This document shows, one piece after another, positions 11,741 through 23,039 of a stretch of 47,500 nt of DNA. The notes under the pieces are model-generated. The model was not told where the DNA came from. It worked only from the letters and a program-made list of their open reading frames with translations, and ran no database searches. The translations under genes and the position numbers were made by a program. This DNA comes from Neocallimastix lanati (nom. inval.). Taxonomy: Eukaryota > Neocallimastigomycota > Neocallimastigomycetes > Neocallimastigales > Neocallimastigaceae. The stretch is from NCBI GenBank assembly GCA_016946835.1, contig JACVTC010000048.1:987501-1035000 (forward strand), written 5' to 3'. Positions within the stretch are counted from its first letter, which is position 1; each line of letters opens with the position of its first letter.

Positions 11741-12385
11741 ATAAAAACCTTTGAATTATATTTAAAATAAGTCTAAAATATATTTAATATATATATATAT
11801 AAAATAATAATAAGTAGGTGATCTTAATTTCTACCTTTAATTTTTTTTTTTTCATTTATTTAAATTTAATTTAATATAATTTTATTATCTTTTTACTTTT
11901 TGTTATTTATAATTCTCATAATTATTATATAAATTTTTTTTTTTATTTCAAGTCATCATCCTTTCTTCTTTCATAACTTCAATAAATCATCCATTTCTAA
12001 ATATTTAAATCATAAATTTATTTTTTAATTTTTTATTTTTTTATTTTTTATTTTTTTTAAAATAAATTAAAAAAAAAATAATAATAAAAAAATAAACTTT
12101 AATTAATATAATTTTATTATTGATTAAAGACGTAAAAAAAATAAAAACTTTATTTTTTATTAATTATTCTAGAAATTGTGGAGTTTAGATTAAAATAAAT
12201 CCACTTTCAAAAATTTTAGTCACATGACTTATCATAATAACATAAAATTATGTAAAAATAATTTATTTCTATATTATAGATATTATTATTGATTTTATAA
12301 TTATTATAATTATTACAATAATAAATAGTAGTCCATTTTGGACTAATAAATAAATAACAAAAATTTATTCATATTTAATAGAATA
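11741..12385. other. Intergenic, AT-rich
   Basis: No gene is seen. A pyrimidine-rich block (TTTCAAGTCATCATCC, near 11946) resembles one at 3660. Bases 12330-12346 form a small perfect hairpin with arms TAGTCCA and TGGACTA. The rest is A/T runs. Confidence 0.4.
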
Positions 12386-12915
12386 ACAAAGAGTATTTAT
12401 TAATAATAAATATTAATAAAAAAAAAAGTATTTATTAATAAATAATAAATAATATTAAAGTATTTATTAATAAATAATAAATAATAAATAATAAATAATA
12501 AAAAGAGTATTTATTAATAAATAATAAATAATAAAAAAGAGTATTTATTAATAAATAATTATTAATAAATAATAAATAATAAATAATAAAAAGAGTATTT
12601 ATTAATAAATAATAAAAAGAGTATTTATTAATAAATAATAATTAATAATTAAATAATAAATAATAAAAAGAGTATTTATTAATAAATAATAAATAATAAA
12701 TAATAAATAATAAATAATAAAAAGAGTATTTATTAATAAATAATAAATAATAAAAAAGAGTATTTATTAATAAATAATTATTAATAAATAATAAATAATA
12801 AATAATAAAAAGAGTATTTATTAATAAATAATAAATAATAAAAAGAGTTTTTATTAATAAATAATAAATAATAAATAATAATAAAAAGAGTATTTGTTAA
12901 TAAATAATACATAAT
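12386..12915. repeat. Minisatellite with AGAGTATTTATTAATAAATAAT units
   Basis: About thirteen copies of GAGTATTTATTAATAAATAAT are separated by one to several AATAAAT units and a short A-run. Each unit contains the perfect 16-bp palindrome TATTTATTAATAAATA. The same composite unit appears near 4511-4530 and twice near 29455-29540. Confidence 0.92.
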
Positions 12916-13383
12916 TTAATAATAAGTGAATAAATGAATAAGATAGTACAAAAGAAAAAAAAAAAGAAAAAAAAATAGTACAAAACGAATCATCAATACT
13001 TAGTCAAAGATAAAATAAAATACAAATAAAAACTTTAATTAATATAAAAATTAATTTATTATAAACACATAAATATATAAAAAAAAATTATATTAATCAA
13101 TCGCAGATTGAATATTGTAATTGTGGCTAGTGAAATATCATTTGAACATAAGAAACTAATGATAGCATAAAAATATGAAATTAAAGAGTGTATTATTAAA
13201 AAGAATTTATTATATTAAGTCAGTCACTTTTTATTTTATTTCTAATATTTATTTATATTTTATAAACATTTTATTATGTACATATATTTTATTAAACTTT
13301 AAGTTTTATTAAAGGATAATTTTATTATAAATTAGTATTAAATGTGAATTATTTTATATTGTGTAATTGTTAAGTTGATAATT

Positions 13384-13534
13384 AATTATTATTTAATAAT
13401 TAAATAAAAATAAATATTAAGAAATAATATAATCAATTATTATTTAATAATTATAAAAATAAATATTAAGAAATAATATAATCAATTATTATTTAATAAT
13501 TAAATAAAAATAAATATTAAGAAATAATATTATC
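13384..13534. repeat. Three tandem copies of a 49-51-bp unit
   Basis: The unit begins AATTATTATTTAATAATT and ends AAATAATATAATC. Copies span 13384-13434, 13435-13483 (two bases shorter) and 13484-13534. The flanks (12916-13383) contain no recognised gene. Confidence 0.9.
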
Positions 13535-14090
13535 ACTTCTCCCAAAAAAAAAATTAAAGAGTGGGAATTGAGTTATATCAAAGATAAAATAGAATAATAA
13601 AGTTGACTATCAGAATTATGAACACAAATGGCTAATGATGATGAACAAAAATTATTAAAAAGAAAATAAAAAAATTTTTTTTTTTTTTTTTTTTTTTGAA
13701 TTTAAATTTTTCTTTTTAATTATTAAATGATCAACTGTTAAAGCATATAAATTATGTACAGTGAGTGAGTGGAAGATACTTTTATGAAAAAAAAAAAAAA
13801 TTAAAATAAAAAATGGAAAGATAAAAAATAAAATAAAAAAAAATAAAAATAAATAAAAAAAAAGGAAAGATAGAAAATAAAATAAAAAAAAAAATAAAAA
13901 AAAAAGGAAAGATAGAAAATAAAATAGAAAATAAAATGTAAAATAAAATAAAAATAAAAAAAAAATAAAAAAAAAAAGGAAAGATAAAAAAAAAATAAAA
14001 ACTCAATAAAATTGAAATATTGCCTTAAAAACATTACATTATTAATTAATAATAAAAAAAAAAAAAAAAAAATCAAATTGATATATATAT
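13535..14090. repeat. Long purine (A/G)-rich tract
   Basis: Bases 13790-14000 and 14055-14073 are almost pure A with scattered G and T (AAAATAAAA, GGAAAGATAGAAAA repeats). The two overlapping minus-strand Phe/Ile-rich ORFs here are low-complexity translations and are not called as genes. Confidence 0.8.
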
Positions 14091-14301
14091 TTCAAATAAC
14101 TAATAATAATAATGATTATTTAATTTGCCAATACCTAAACTATTTTTCTATTATTATATATTAATTAATTATATAATTTATTAACTATAATTTTATTATT
14201 AACAGTTTAAATACAAGTTGAAAATTGTAATAATTAATTAATAGAAATAATAAATAAACATAATTAATGTTAGAGTTTCGGATCTTTTGAAAACTTTATC
14301 T

Positions 14302-14367
14302 ATTTTATTTATTATTTATTTATTTATTTATTATTTATTTATTTATTTATTATTTATTTATTTATTT

Positions 14368-14403
<36 letters not shown>

Positions 14404-14498
14404 TTATTTATTTATTTATTTATTATTTATTTATTTATTTATTATTTTTATTTATTTATTATTTATTTATTTATTTATTATTTATTTATTTTATTTAA
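14302..14498. repeat. TTTA/TTTATTA microsatellite
   Basis: Tandem TTTA interrupted at intervals by TTATTATTTA. The plus-strand ORF across it (Ile/Tyr/Leu/Phe repeats) is a repeat translation. Bases 14499-15131 that follow hold no recognised gene. Confidence 0.9.
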
Positions 14499-15131
14499 AC
14501 TTACTCATCTTAAAATACAATATAACAATACCATGCTTTGCTTTATTTTCGTTTTATTTTTATTTTATTCTTGTTCTATGATTAATTTTTTTTAATTTAT
14601 TTGTATTTTTCTATTTTAATTTAATTGTTATTTACAACATCCTTTCCTAATATTGTATTATAAATATTTTCAAATATATTTATATAAAAAAAAAGTATAT
14701 ATATAAATATATATATAAATATATAAAATAATAATTGATAAGACTTTTAAATTCAAATCCTTTTAAACCTTTCATATATAGAAATATTAAATATTAAAAT
14801 ATACATATATATCTAACTATTCATATTTATTTTAGGTTTAATAATAAATAGTATTATTTTTCTCAAAAAAAAAAACTTTTTGATTTTATTATAAAGATTT
14901 CCATAAATATTTTTATTTTTTATTTTCTACTTTTTTTTTTTTATTATTTTTCTATATCAATAATTAAGTATAATAAATTTTATGATACTTAATTATTAAG
15001 GTTAGAGTCATATTAATTATTAGAGATTGCTAACCCTATTAAATACAGCATTGGATTAGTTATTAGAAGTACTAATTTTAAATAATTTAGATTATGTATG
15101 ATATTAAAATAAAATTTATTTGTTTTTTTTT

Positions 15132-15141
15132 CCAAGTTATA
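15132..15141. repeat. Left direct repeat (putative target-site duplication)
   Basis: The sequence is CCAAGTTATA, identical to 15493-15502. Confidence 0.65.
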
Positions 15142-15492
15142 GGGAGAGTTGCATTTCCCCAAATTGCATTTCGCCAGGTGGCGTAGTATTAACATGTTGC
15201 ATTTCCCCAAGTTGCATTTCCCCAAGTTGCTTTTCGCCAGGTTGCATTTCGACAAGTAGAGTATTGATATAAATAAAATGAATAAATAAATAAATATTAA
15301 TTCAAAATATATTTTTTTTAAAATTGTTTTTATGCGATATTAATAATATTTAATTTTATTTATTGATTTATTTATTTATTTAATAATTTTCAATTTGGCG
15401 AAATGCCACATTTTTTTAATACGCCACATGCTTTCAAAAAAATTGGCGAAATGCAATCTGGCGAAATGCAATTTGGCGAAATGCCCCACACC
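15142..15492. mobile_element. Foldback/MITE-like non-autonomous element with 10-bp direct repeats
   Basis: A 351-bp block is bounded by the identical 10-mer CCAAGTTATA at 15132-15141 and 15493-15502, as a target-site duplication would be. Its left arm (15142-15254) carries repeated TTGCATTTCCCC and TTGCATTTCGCC units; its right arm (15391-15492) carries the reverse complement, GGCGAAATGCAA, repeated. The arms fold onto each other around an AT-rich centre. The outer ends, GGGAGAGTTGCATTTCCCC and (complemented) GGTGTGGGGCATTTCGCC, are similar terminal inverted repeats. No transposase is encoded. The duplication length of 10 fits Mutator-like elements (usually 9-11), but the superfamily is an inference. 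The Cys/Lys-rich ORFs on each arm are repeat translations. Confidence 0.7.
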
Positions 15493-15502
15493 CCAAGTTA
15501 TA
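15493..15502. repeat. Right direct repeat (putative target-site duplication)
   Basis: The sequence is CCAAGTTATA, identical to 15132-15141. Confidence 0.65.
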
Positions 15503-15586
15503 CATGGCCAATGGGTAATAAATTTTGTCATCAGATTAAAAAGTGGATCGACTTGTGCTATTATTTATAACATTTCATTTGGTTAT

Positions 15587-15762
15587 ATTTATTTATTTAT
15601 TATTTATTTATCTATTTATTTATTTATTTTTATTTATTATTTATTTATTTATTTATTTATTATTATTTATTTATTTATTATTTATTTATTTATTTATTTA
15701 TTATTTATTTATTATTTATTTATTATTTATTTATTATTTATTTATCGATTTATTTATTTAGA
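15587..15762. repeat. TTTATTTATTA microsatellite
   Basis: Tandem TTTA/TTATTTA units similar to those at 14302-14498. Two overlapping plus-strand ORFs here are repeat translations. Confidence 0.9.
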
Positions 15763-17107
15763 GAATTAATACATCTTAATTTCGATAAAAATTATTCGCC
15801 ATAAAAATTATTATTTTTTGATTTTTTATAAAATATTTAATTAATATTATTCATATAAAATCAAAATTATATTTAAAGAATAATGGAATTGATATCAAAT
15901 ATTTCTCTCTATTTTATTATTTATTTATAAGTAATTCTTTATTTTAATATTAAATTAAAATATATTTTTATTTCGAATTTTATATATATTTTATTATATA
16001 ATAGTTTTTTTTTGATATTACAAATTATATTCTAAACCCTATTAGAATTTAATGTTGTATATTATTAAATATTAAATTTATATCTTTGTAATTAATAATT
16101 TTTTAAATTATTTCATTTCTTATTCATATATTTGATATAATTCGGTTCGTTTAAACTCTTTTAGTTAAGACAAAAAAATATAATTTATTAATTTATTTAT
16201 AATAAAATATATTTACTTAATTTAAAATATAAAAATTTATAATTTCATATTATTATTAAACGACGGTTATTTATTAATATAATAAAAATAAATGTTGAAA
16301 AAGACAAAGAATAAATAAAGTATAGAATAAATAATAAGAAAAAGAATTCTTTTTAATATGAATTAATTATAAGTTAAATTGAAAAGTATAATATAAATAA
16401 TATTATAATTTTTTATAGGGAAACAATAAAATTAATAATAAATAATATTTTCTTTTAATCTTTCTTAATTATTATTTTTCTTTTTTAATACTATTATTGC
16501 TCCTCCCTATATAAAAGAAAGAAAATTGTCTTCATATTATATTACATGAATTTAGTTATTAATTATTTATTTTGGTATTCTGTCAATTTCAATCATTATT
16601 ATTATTATTTATTTAATTATTCTATTTAATTATTATTCGATTCTAATATTATTATTCTAAATTATTACATTTTATTAATTTATTATCATAATATTGTTAT
16701 TTTTATTATCAACTATTTTATTATTGCTTGTTTTAATTATTCTTTCTTTTTTTTTAAATTAAAAATAAATTTATAATTTTATACAGAAACTTTCATTAAT
16801 ATAAATTTTATTATGTATTCAATTAGTATGTTACTTTATTTATTATAAAAATACAAAATATATTAATAAAAGATTTATTATATTAAAATATTTGCAAGAT
16901 ATTAATAATATTTAATATAAATTATCGATAAAAATTAGTAAGAGTTCTAGAATATTAATATTAATAAAAGTTATAAAATATTAATAAAATATTAATGAAA
17001 CATTATAATTATTTAGAGGTTTATAATTATTTTTATTATTAAGTTAAAGGTTTAAAATTTTTCGTTATGAATTAATATAATTTTAATGATATAATGTATC
17101 AAAATCA
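15763..17107. other. Non-coding AT-rich stretch
   Basis: No ORF or RNA gene is supported. CCTCCCTATATAAAAG near 16502 looks like a TATA box but has no gene downstream. Confidence 0.4.
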
Positions 17108-17515
17108 CCCGCTTAACATCAGACTTCAGGGGATGAAGTCTATTTAAACCAAATATAATAATGGGCTAGATATTTCTAGTGTATATTCCTGTCAGCTATT
17201 TCAGCAGAATAAATATCGTAGTATTATATTTCATTTGAACGATTCTAAATGGACCAGTGTAAAAGGAATCTAACTTTCTTCTTCTTGAAAAATTTCTAAC
17301 TAAAACTAAGTTCCCTGGTTCAAAAGCAGTATTTATAGATTTTTGTTGTTTTCTTCTATTTTCTCATAATTTATAAGCATTTTCAATATTAACAGGGCCT
17401 CCATAATCCATTTATGATGAAATATAAATTTTCTAATTAAATTATTCATCTAAGGTTTCATTTCCATTTCTATCATTATAAGTTATTGTTAATTCGAAAG
17501 GTTACAGATCAGCCA
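17108..17515 (-). mobile_element. Ty3/gypsy integrase C-terminal fragment
   Basis: On the minus strand the reading is PFELTITYNDRNGNETLDE (near 17500-17440) and then, after a break, TAFEPGNLVLVRNFSRRRKL followed by YTGPFRIVQ (near 17325-17225). These are the post-catalytic blocks of a gypsy integrase: the P-x-E-L-x-Y block and the G-x-LV-LVR / Y-x-GPF DNA-binding tail. Stops and a frameshift separate them. It may be the 3' end of the minus-strand element whose gag-protease-RT lies at 20760-22960. Confidence 0.75.
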
Positions 17516-17539
17516 TATATATGGACAGAAAAATGTACT

Positions 17540-20000
17540 AATTCCTTTGAAGGAATTCAAGAAATGCCTATTATCTGACCCAATATTAGCTTATCCTGAC
17601 TTCAAAAAAAAGAATTTATGGTTAGAACTAATTCTTCTACAAAAGAAATGTGTTCTCTTACAGGTGGAAGAGGACAACTTAGAACATTCAATATGCTGCT
17701 TAAGTCAAATTTTAACACCAGAGGAAAAAAAAAAAAAAAAAACTATTCTGTTTCTAATCCAAACGAAACCGAAGAGAAATAAAAGAAGCCACTGATTATT
17801 CTGAACATGCTAATAAATACTGGGAACGAGCATAAAATTGGATTTAATAAATCATTACAAAATAAAAAACTTGTAAACCAGGAAACAATGTAAAGATTCG
17901 ATTTATTGGAAGAAGTAAATTTAAATCCTTATTTCTACGGAACCATTCAAAGTAGTCAATAAGCAAAAATTCAATACTTTAGTTCTCGAAGACTCACAAA
18001 CCGGAAAACTCTTTTATTTTCTTTTATTTCTTTTATTATTTAAAATGTAAAATAGTTAAATTCTTTTTAAAAAAATTAGTAAAAAATTAGCAACTATATT
18101 AAAAACAAAAATTTTCCCACTTAGGACTAACATATTCATTAATGAAGGTAAAACAAGCTCAGAACTAAAGTATTGAATTTTTATATCAGAAGAAGCAACA
18201 ACCTTAAGCTTTTGGGTATTTCTAAAAGAAGATCCGGATCATTGCATACTAATGAATATGGAAAGAAAACACAACATTAAATTAGACTCTCTTAAAGGAA
18301 TGTTTAATTTAGACCCCGTCATATCAGAAAACCAAAACGAAATTACTGATAAAACTTTTAGCTAAAGCCGAAGCTCTAAAACAAGTAGAAAATAATGGTA
18401 TTGGAGAGAGATAACCCTGAAATAATTCCTCTGATATTAATTCAAGAAAAAGTCCAATTTCAAGGAAGAATGATTCCTTTTAGACCAAATGAAGAAACAT
18501 TATCTAAAAGGGAAGTACCACTCGACGACGACCATCCATTTGACGAATACATAAATCAAGTATTAATTTCAAATCATAATATACACCATGAATATGTAAT
18601 AAAAGAGATGACAAGTAATGAACTTGAAAATGAGAAATATGTTGTTAGTGTAGGTAATGACACTATTATTCAAGAAAATAAACAAGCTATTTGAAAAACT
18701 ACTCCTAAAAGAACTTAACGATTACAAAGATGTATTTCAAATTCCAAAATCACTCCCCCTCCCTTCTCGAGGAATATGGGACTTTAAGCTATCAATCACA
18801 CAAGAAGATTTAAACAGTTTATCTTTAGCAAAAGCCTAAGAATATAAGAAAAGAAGCAGAAGAGGTCACAAAGGAAACGCTTGACCAATATCTTAAAAAC
18901 AAATGGATCGAAACTGGTAAATTTTAGACCATGCGGTAAATATGTTCCCAGTGCCTAAGCAAAATGGAAATATTTAAATATGTATACAACTATGTTTTAA
19001 GTTAATAAGAGGGGCAGAATTAACCAGAATCCTATTCCCAAATTTATACAACAATGTTGACATATTAGCAAGGAATCCATATCGAATTGCACAAGATTTA
19101 TGTGCTGCTTACAATCAAATTCGAATCACTAACAAGAAAACAAAAGAAGCCACAGCCTTCATAACTCCCTTTGGAATCTTATAATGGAATGTAATGCCCT
19201 TCGGACTATCAGATGCTCCGCCACATTTTCAAGCCTTTATGAATCATATATTATTAAAAAAAAAAAAAATTAAATAATGGCGTAATTGTTTATCTTGACG
19301 ATGTACTTGTAAATGGAAAATCGAAAAACTGAATGCCTTAAAAATTGTAAGTGGGTTCTAGAACAATTTCGAAAGAACAAGTTATACTGTAAAATTCAAA
19401 AATGTGAATTCTTCCCTGAAATTGTTACATATCTTGGATACGCTGTAAAAAAAAAAAAATTGCTCATATATTCCTTAAAATATATCGGATCTCTCAAAAA
19501 TCAAAACTCCTACTAGTATTAAAGAATTACAGAAGGCTTCAGGTTTAATTAACTAGTTCACAGACTTCTATTCCTAATATATCAAAAACTATTGCATCTC
19601 TCTATGATAACCTTAAAAAAGTTTGATCAAGAATTACTCAATTTGAATTTTCCTAAAATCATCCGTTCTTTAAAAATTTTTACTTAAATACATATTTGAT
19701 TTCTCCAAACCCTTTTTTTTCCTTATTACTGATGTTTCTGAAATCACAGGAGGTTTAATTATCTTCCAAACCTTTTCAGGGAGGGCATGGATAATATCAT
19801 TGATAAATTAAAAAATGAAAAAAAGCTCTTGAAATTTCAATCAAAAATTTAATCAAAAACAAACAAATTAAGGCAATATCAATGTTTTAATCATAAGTTT
19901 AACAATACTGAAAAGCATTATTTGGCCTTTGAAAAGGAGTTATGAACAATAAATAATGGCTTTTGAACACAATAAATATTTTCTGAATAATTATAAAAAA
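17540..20000 (+). mobile_element. Ty3/gypsy pol remnant (RNase H, integrase tail, linker, RT), rearranged
   Basis: The order of blocks is abnormal. First comes an RNase H start, FKKCLLSDPILAYPDF (17550-17600). Then an integrase-tail-like stretch, SEHANKYWERA (17790-17835) and NVKIRFIG with a later YFYG block (17890-17945). Then a protease-RT linker (18395-18700), LNDYKDVF with LPLPSRG (18712-18775), and the RT palm: PVPKQNGN, then AYNQIRI, then ITPFGI with VMPFGLSDAP (near 19165-19225), VYLDDVLV (near 19285-19310) and KCEFFPEIVTYLGY (19405-19445). Finally an RNase H start block FEKEL (near 19930). It carries many stops, frameshifts and an A-run insertion inside the palm. It is not functional. 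Confidence 0.8.
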
Positions 20001-20084
20001 CCTTTATCTCTATAATTACGGATAATTCACCTTCTCAATAAATCATTGAGGGACAAAATGCTAAAATAGAAAATAATAAAAAAC

Positions 20085-20755
20085 ATGTATAATTCAAAAA
20101 TTGATTATAATTGTAATAATTATGAGATTCTTTTAAATAAAAATAAAGATAATAATAATTTAGAAAAGAATAAATATGAAATATCACTTATTACAATTAA
20201 TGTTAATGATACTCATAGTACAAACGTTGAAGAATTTATTAATAATATTGCTATTAAAGAATATTTAAAAAAGAAAATAATTATCATTGATAATGTTAAA
20301 TATTTTAAAGTTGGAGAAAATATTTGCTAATTTGTTGAAGATAAAGAAGAAAAAAAAGAATTACTATTAGATGAACGTGGTGTTAGACATGAAGGTTATT
20401 ATAAAACATATGATAGACTTAAAAAGAAAAAATATTGTTGGGAAAACATGCTCAAAGATGTAGAACTACTTGTTAAAACTTGCTATGATTGCCAAATGAA
20501 AAGACCCCAGCCAATTAATAGTGGTACTAAATCATTTACTTCTAAATTAGGTTTATCTTTTAATCGAGTTGGTTTAGATATTAAAGGACTTTACTACTAA
20601 ATTAAATAATAAATAAATAGTTGTTTTAGTTAATTATTTTTTTCAAAACGGGTTGAAACTGAACCATTTTCCTCTATTGAATCTAAAGATCTTTTCTATA
20701 TCATTTTCGTTCATGGGTATTTAGTGATACCCAGAGTACAAGTCGAAAGCAAAAA
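20085..20755 (+). mobile_element. Ty3/gypsy integrase fragment (zinc-binding domain and start of core)
   Basis: After an Asn/Lys-rich leader (20085-20330) and a stop comes the integrase zinc-binding domain, RGVRHEGYYKTYDRL to CYDCQMKRP (20378-20507), the VGLDIKG block with the first catalytic aspartate (near 20570-20590), and VVLVNYFFSKRVETEPF (20622-20672, one frameshift). The reading stops making sense near 20750, where minus-strand gypsy RT begins. Confidence 0.8.
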
Positions 20756-20759
20756 GTAT

Positions 20760-21814
20760 TTTTGAACTTTTTATTGATGAAACTAGTTCATCAATAAATG
20801 GTAATGCATATGAATCTTTTATAGTTATATTGTTTAACTTTTTGGTAGTCTATACACATTTGGTATTTTTCTTTTTTCTTTTTTACTAATATAACTGAAA
20901 AAGACCATGGTGAATGTGATGGGGTTATCAAATCTTTTTTCTAATAGTGAAATTATTTCTTGTTTTAAAACATCAGAGTGTTCTTTAGATAATTTATAGA
21001 ACATTAATTTTATTGGAATATCAGTAGTGGTAGAAATTGTGTGTGGTTCTAAATTATGCTGACGTTTGCTGATTTAGTGAAATAGCCGTACAAATTCTGT
21101 ATCTATTTATAAGTCCTTAAAAATTTTTTCACACATAATTCGGATGGAATTGAACTACATATTTCTTCAAGTCTGTCAGTAAATTCTTTGCTTTAATCTT
21201 TTTCAGTAACAGGAGTATTGCATATTGGAGTATTATTTGAAATATTGGTACATATTTGAGTTAAATGTTTGGGACCCTTTTTTGTCTTCTGATATAGGCT
21301 ATCACCATCAGGAACTGTATATAAAGGGTATTTCTTTTGAATAGTTCTTCCCAGTATTATGTCGAAGTAAGGATTATCATAATCAATAATAAAAAACCTT
21401 TCATTTATATATAAATTATTATTTACTGAAATTTTTAAACTAACATACATTTCCTTTGATAAAATGGTTCCATCAGCAATAGTAATAGTTTCAGGTTCTT
21501 CACATTCTTTTATTTTTATATTATCTAATTTTTGGATTCCTGTAGTAGTAATTAATATTAACATTTACTCCGGTATCAAATAACATTCTTAAAAGTATAT
21601 CATTAATTTTTCCTATAATTATTGGAATATAAGTTTTTGAAATAGCGTATAGGATATTTTTGATTCTTGGTTTGCATCCTTGTTCTAAGTCTTTTCTAAT
21701 GGAAGGACTTGCTGAAAGTAGTTATGTTAGGTTTATTCTTGGATAAAGATTATTTACTTCTTTAATTATGCCGAATTTTTCTTTTGAATCTAACATTTAT
21801 TTTTCGGTCATTTT

Positions 21815-21854
<40 letters not shown>

Positions 21855-22960
21855 AAATTGTAGATTTATTATTATAAGGTTCATTCTCTTTTTGAATGTT
21901 ATTATTGCTTGATATCATTTTCATTAGGAATACTATTTTCTTTATCTTGATTATTTTAGCCTGTGTTATTGTTATTATCATCGTCATCATCATTGATTTC
22001 TCTTCTCCTTTTATCATGAATAGCTTCCTTTTGTTGTTTAATATTACGAATAGGATCGTTTAATATTGAAGGTTCGACGAATGATTTATTACTTAGAGAT
22101 ATCTTATTTTTTTGTATAACATTGATTTTTGTGTAGATTTCCATTTTTTTTTTATAACATTTATAGTATTTATAGAAGTATTACTTTCATCGTATTCATC
22201 ATTAGTATTTTCAGTTAGTAATGAAATTTTTTTTTAATTATGTAAGAGTACTTACTCTAGATTATTGATTTATATGGCTTTCTTGAGTTAATTCTGTGCA
22301 TTCTTTAACAACATAATCAATTCAATGACAGTTTATACAAAGATTTGTTTTTAATTAAGATATTTTTTTTTGTTATTTCATTTGTTCATCATTGTTATAT
22401 CCTGTGCCTTTAAGATTAGTTTCTCTTTGTTCGATGGCTTTATTAATATTGTCTATGCTTCTAATATTATTGAATGGGTTTGAATTAGTATTATAATTAA
22501 ATTTATTATTTTGAGAATTTGGAATATTATTATTATTATTTATTGTAGCATGAAGAAATGGGTATCTATTAAAATAATTATTATTATTGTTTAGAATATT
22601 ATTATTGAATGATCTAAAATTATTATTATTATTATTATTATTATAATTATTTGTTTCTTTATTACTATTATTATTAAGAATTTTTAGAAGTAGATGATTT
22701 TGATTTTTGTTTATTATCCCCTAGTGAATTAAAATTTTTTCTTTCTTTGTGGTTAAATCCATGGTATCTTTTAAAGGTTTTAGTTCTACTTCTAGCAGAT
22801 GTTTTATTTTGTGTTGCGAATTATGTAACTTTATTTCAGTTTAGTAAACCAATTACTTTTATATTATATTTATCTTAAATTAAAGCATTATCAATATTTT
22901 ATTAATCTTGTTTTTATTTGGAGGGACGAAATTGTTATTTTTAGTACAATTTTCAATTTA
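20760..22960 (-). mobile_element. Ty3/gypsy gag-protease-RT start, minus strand, degenerate
   Basis: Read right to left: an Asn-rich gag-like region (22960-22400); a CCHC-type zinc knuckle at 22339-22298, C-x2-C-x4-Y-x4-C, where the histidine is changed to tyrosine and a stop intervenes; a poly-Lys/poly(A) insertion (21810-21853); a retropepsin with the active site MLFDTGVNVN (near 21590-21560) continuing in another frame through ITIADGT to DIILGR (21564-21193); and the RT start with EPHTISTTTDIPI, SHSPWSF-VILVKKK, KYQMCIDYQKV and YALPFIDEL (21050-20780). The element is cut at 20.76 kb, where plus-strand integrase sequence begins. Confidence 0.8.
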
Positions 22961-23039
22961 TAGATAGATGTAAAAAAAAAAAAAATTTTAGGTAAAATTA
23001 AAAATTTTTTATAATTTATTAAAATAATACTGAAACTCG

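Noticed and set aside
13782-14076. Two overlapping Phe-rich minus-strand ORFs
   Set aside because: They translate an A-rich tract in two frames; composition is explained by the repeat.
14287-14595. 102-residue Ile/Tyr/Leu-rich ORF resembling a membrane protein
   Set aside because: Its body is the TTTA microsatellite; hydrophobicity is a by-product.
15013-15769. Cys-Asn-Leu-Ala-Lys repeat peptides on both strands
   Set aside because: They fall on the inverted arms of the foldback element and read out the same DNA motif in opposite directions; no conserved start or context.
15763-17107. Possible promoter at CCTCCCTATATAAAAG
   Set aside because: No gene or transposon start follows; TATA-like words are frequent in this composition.
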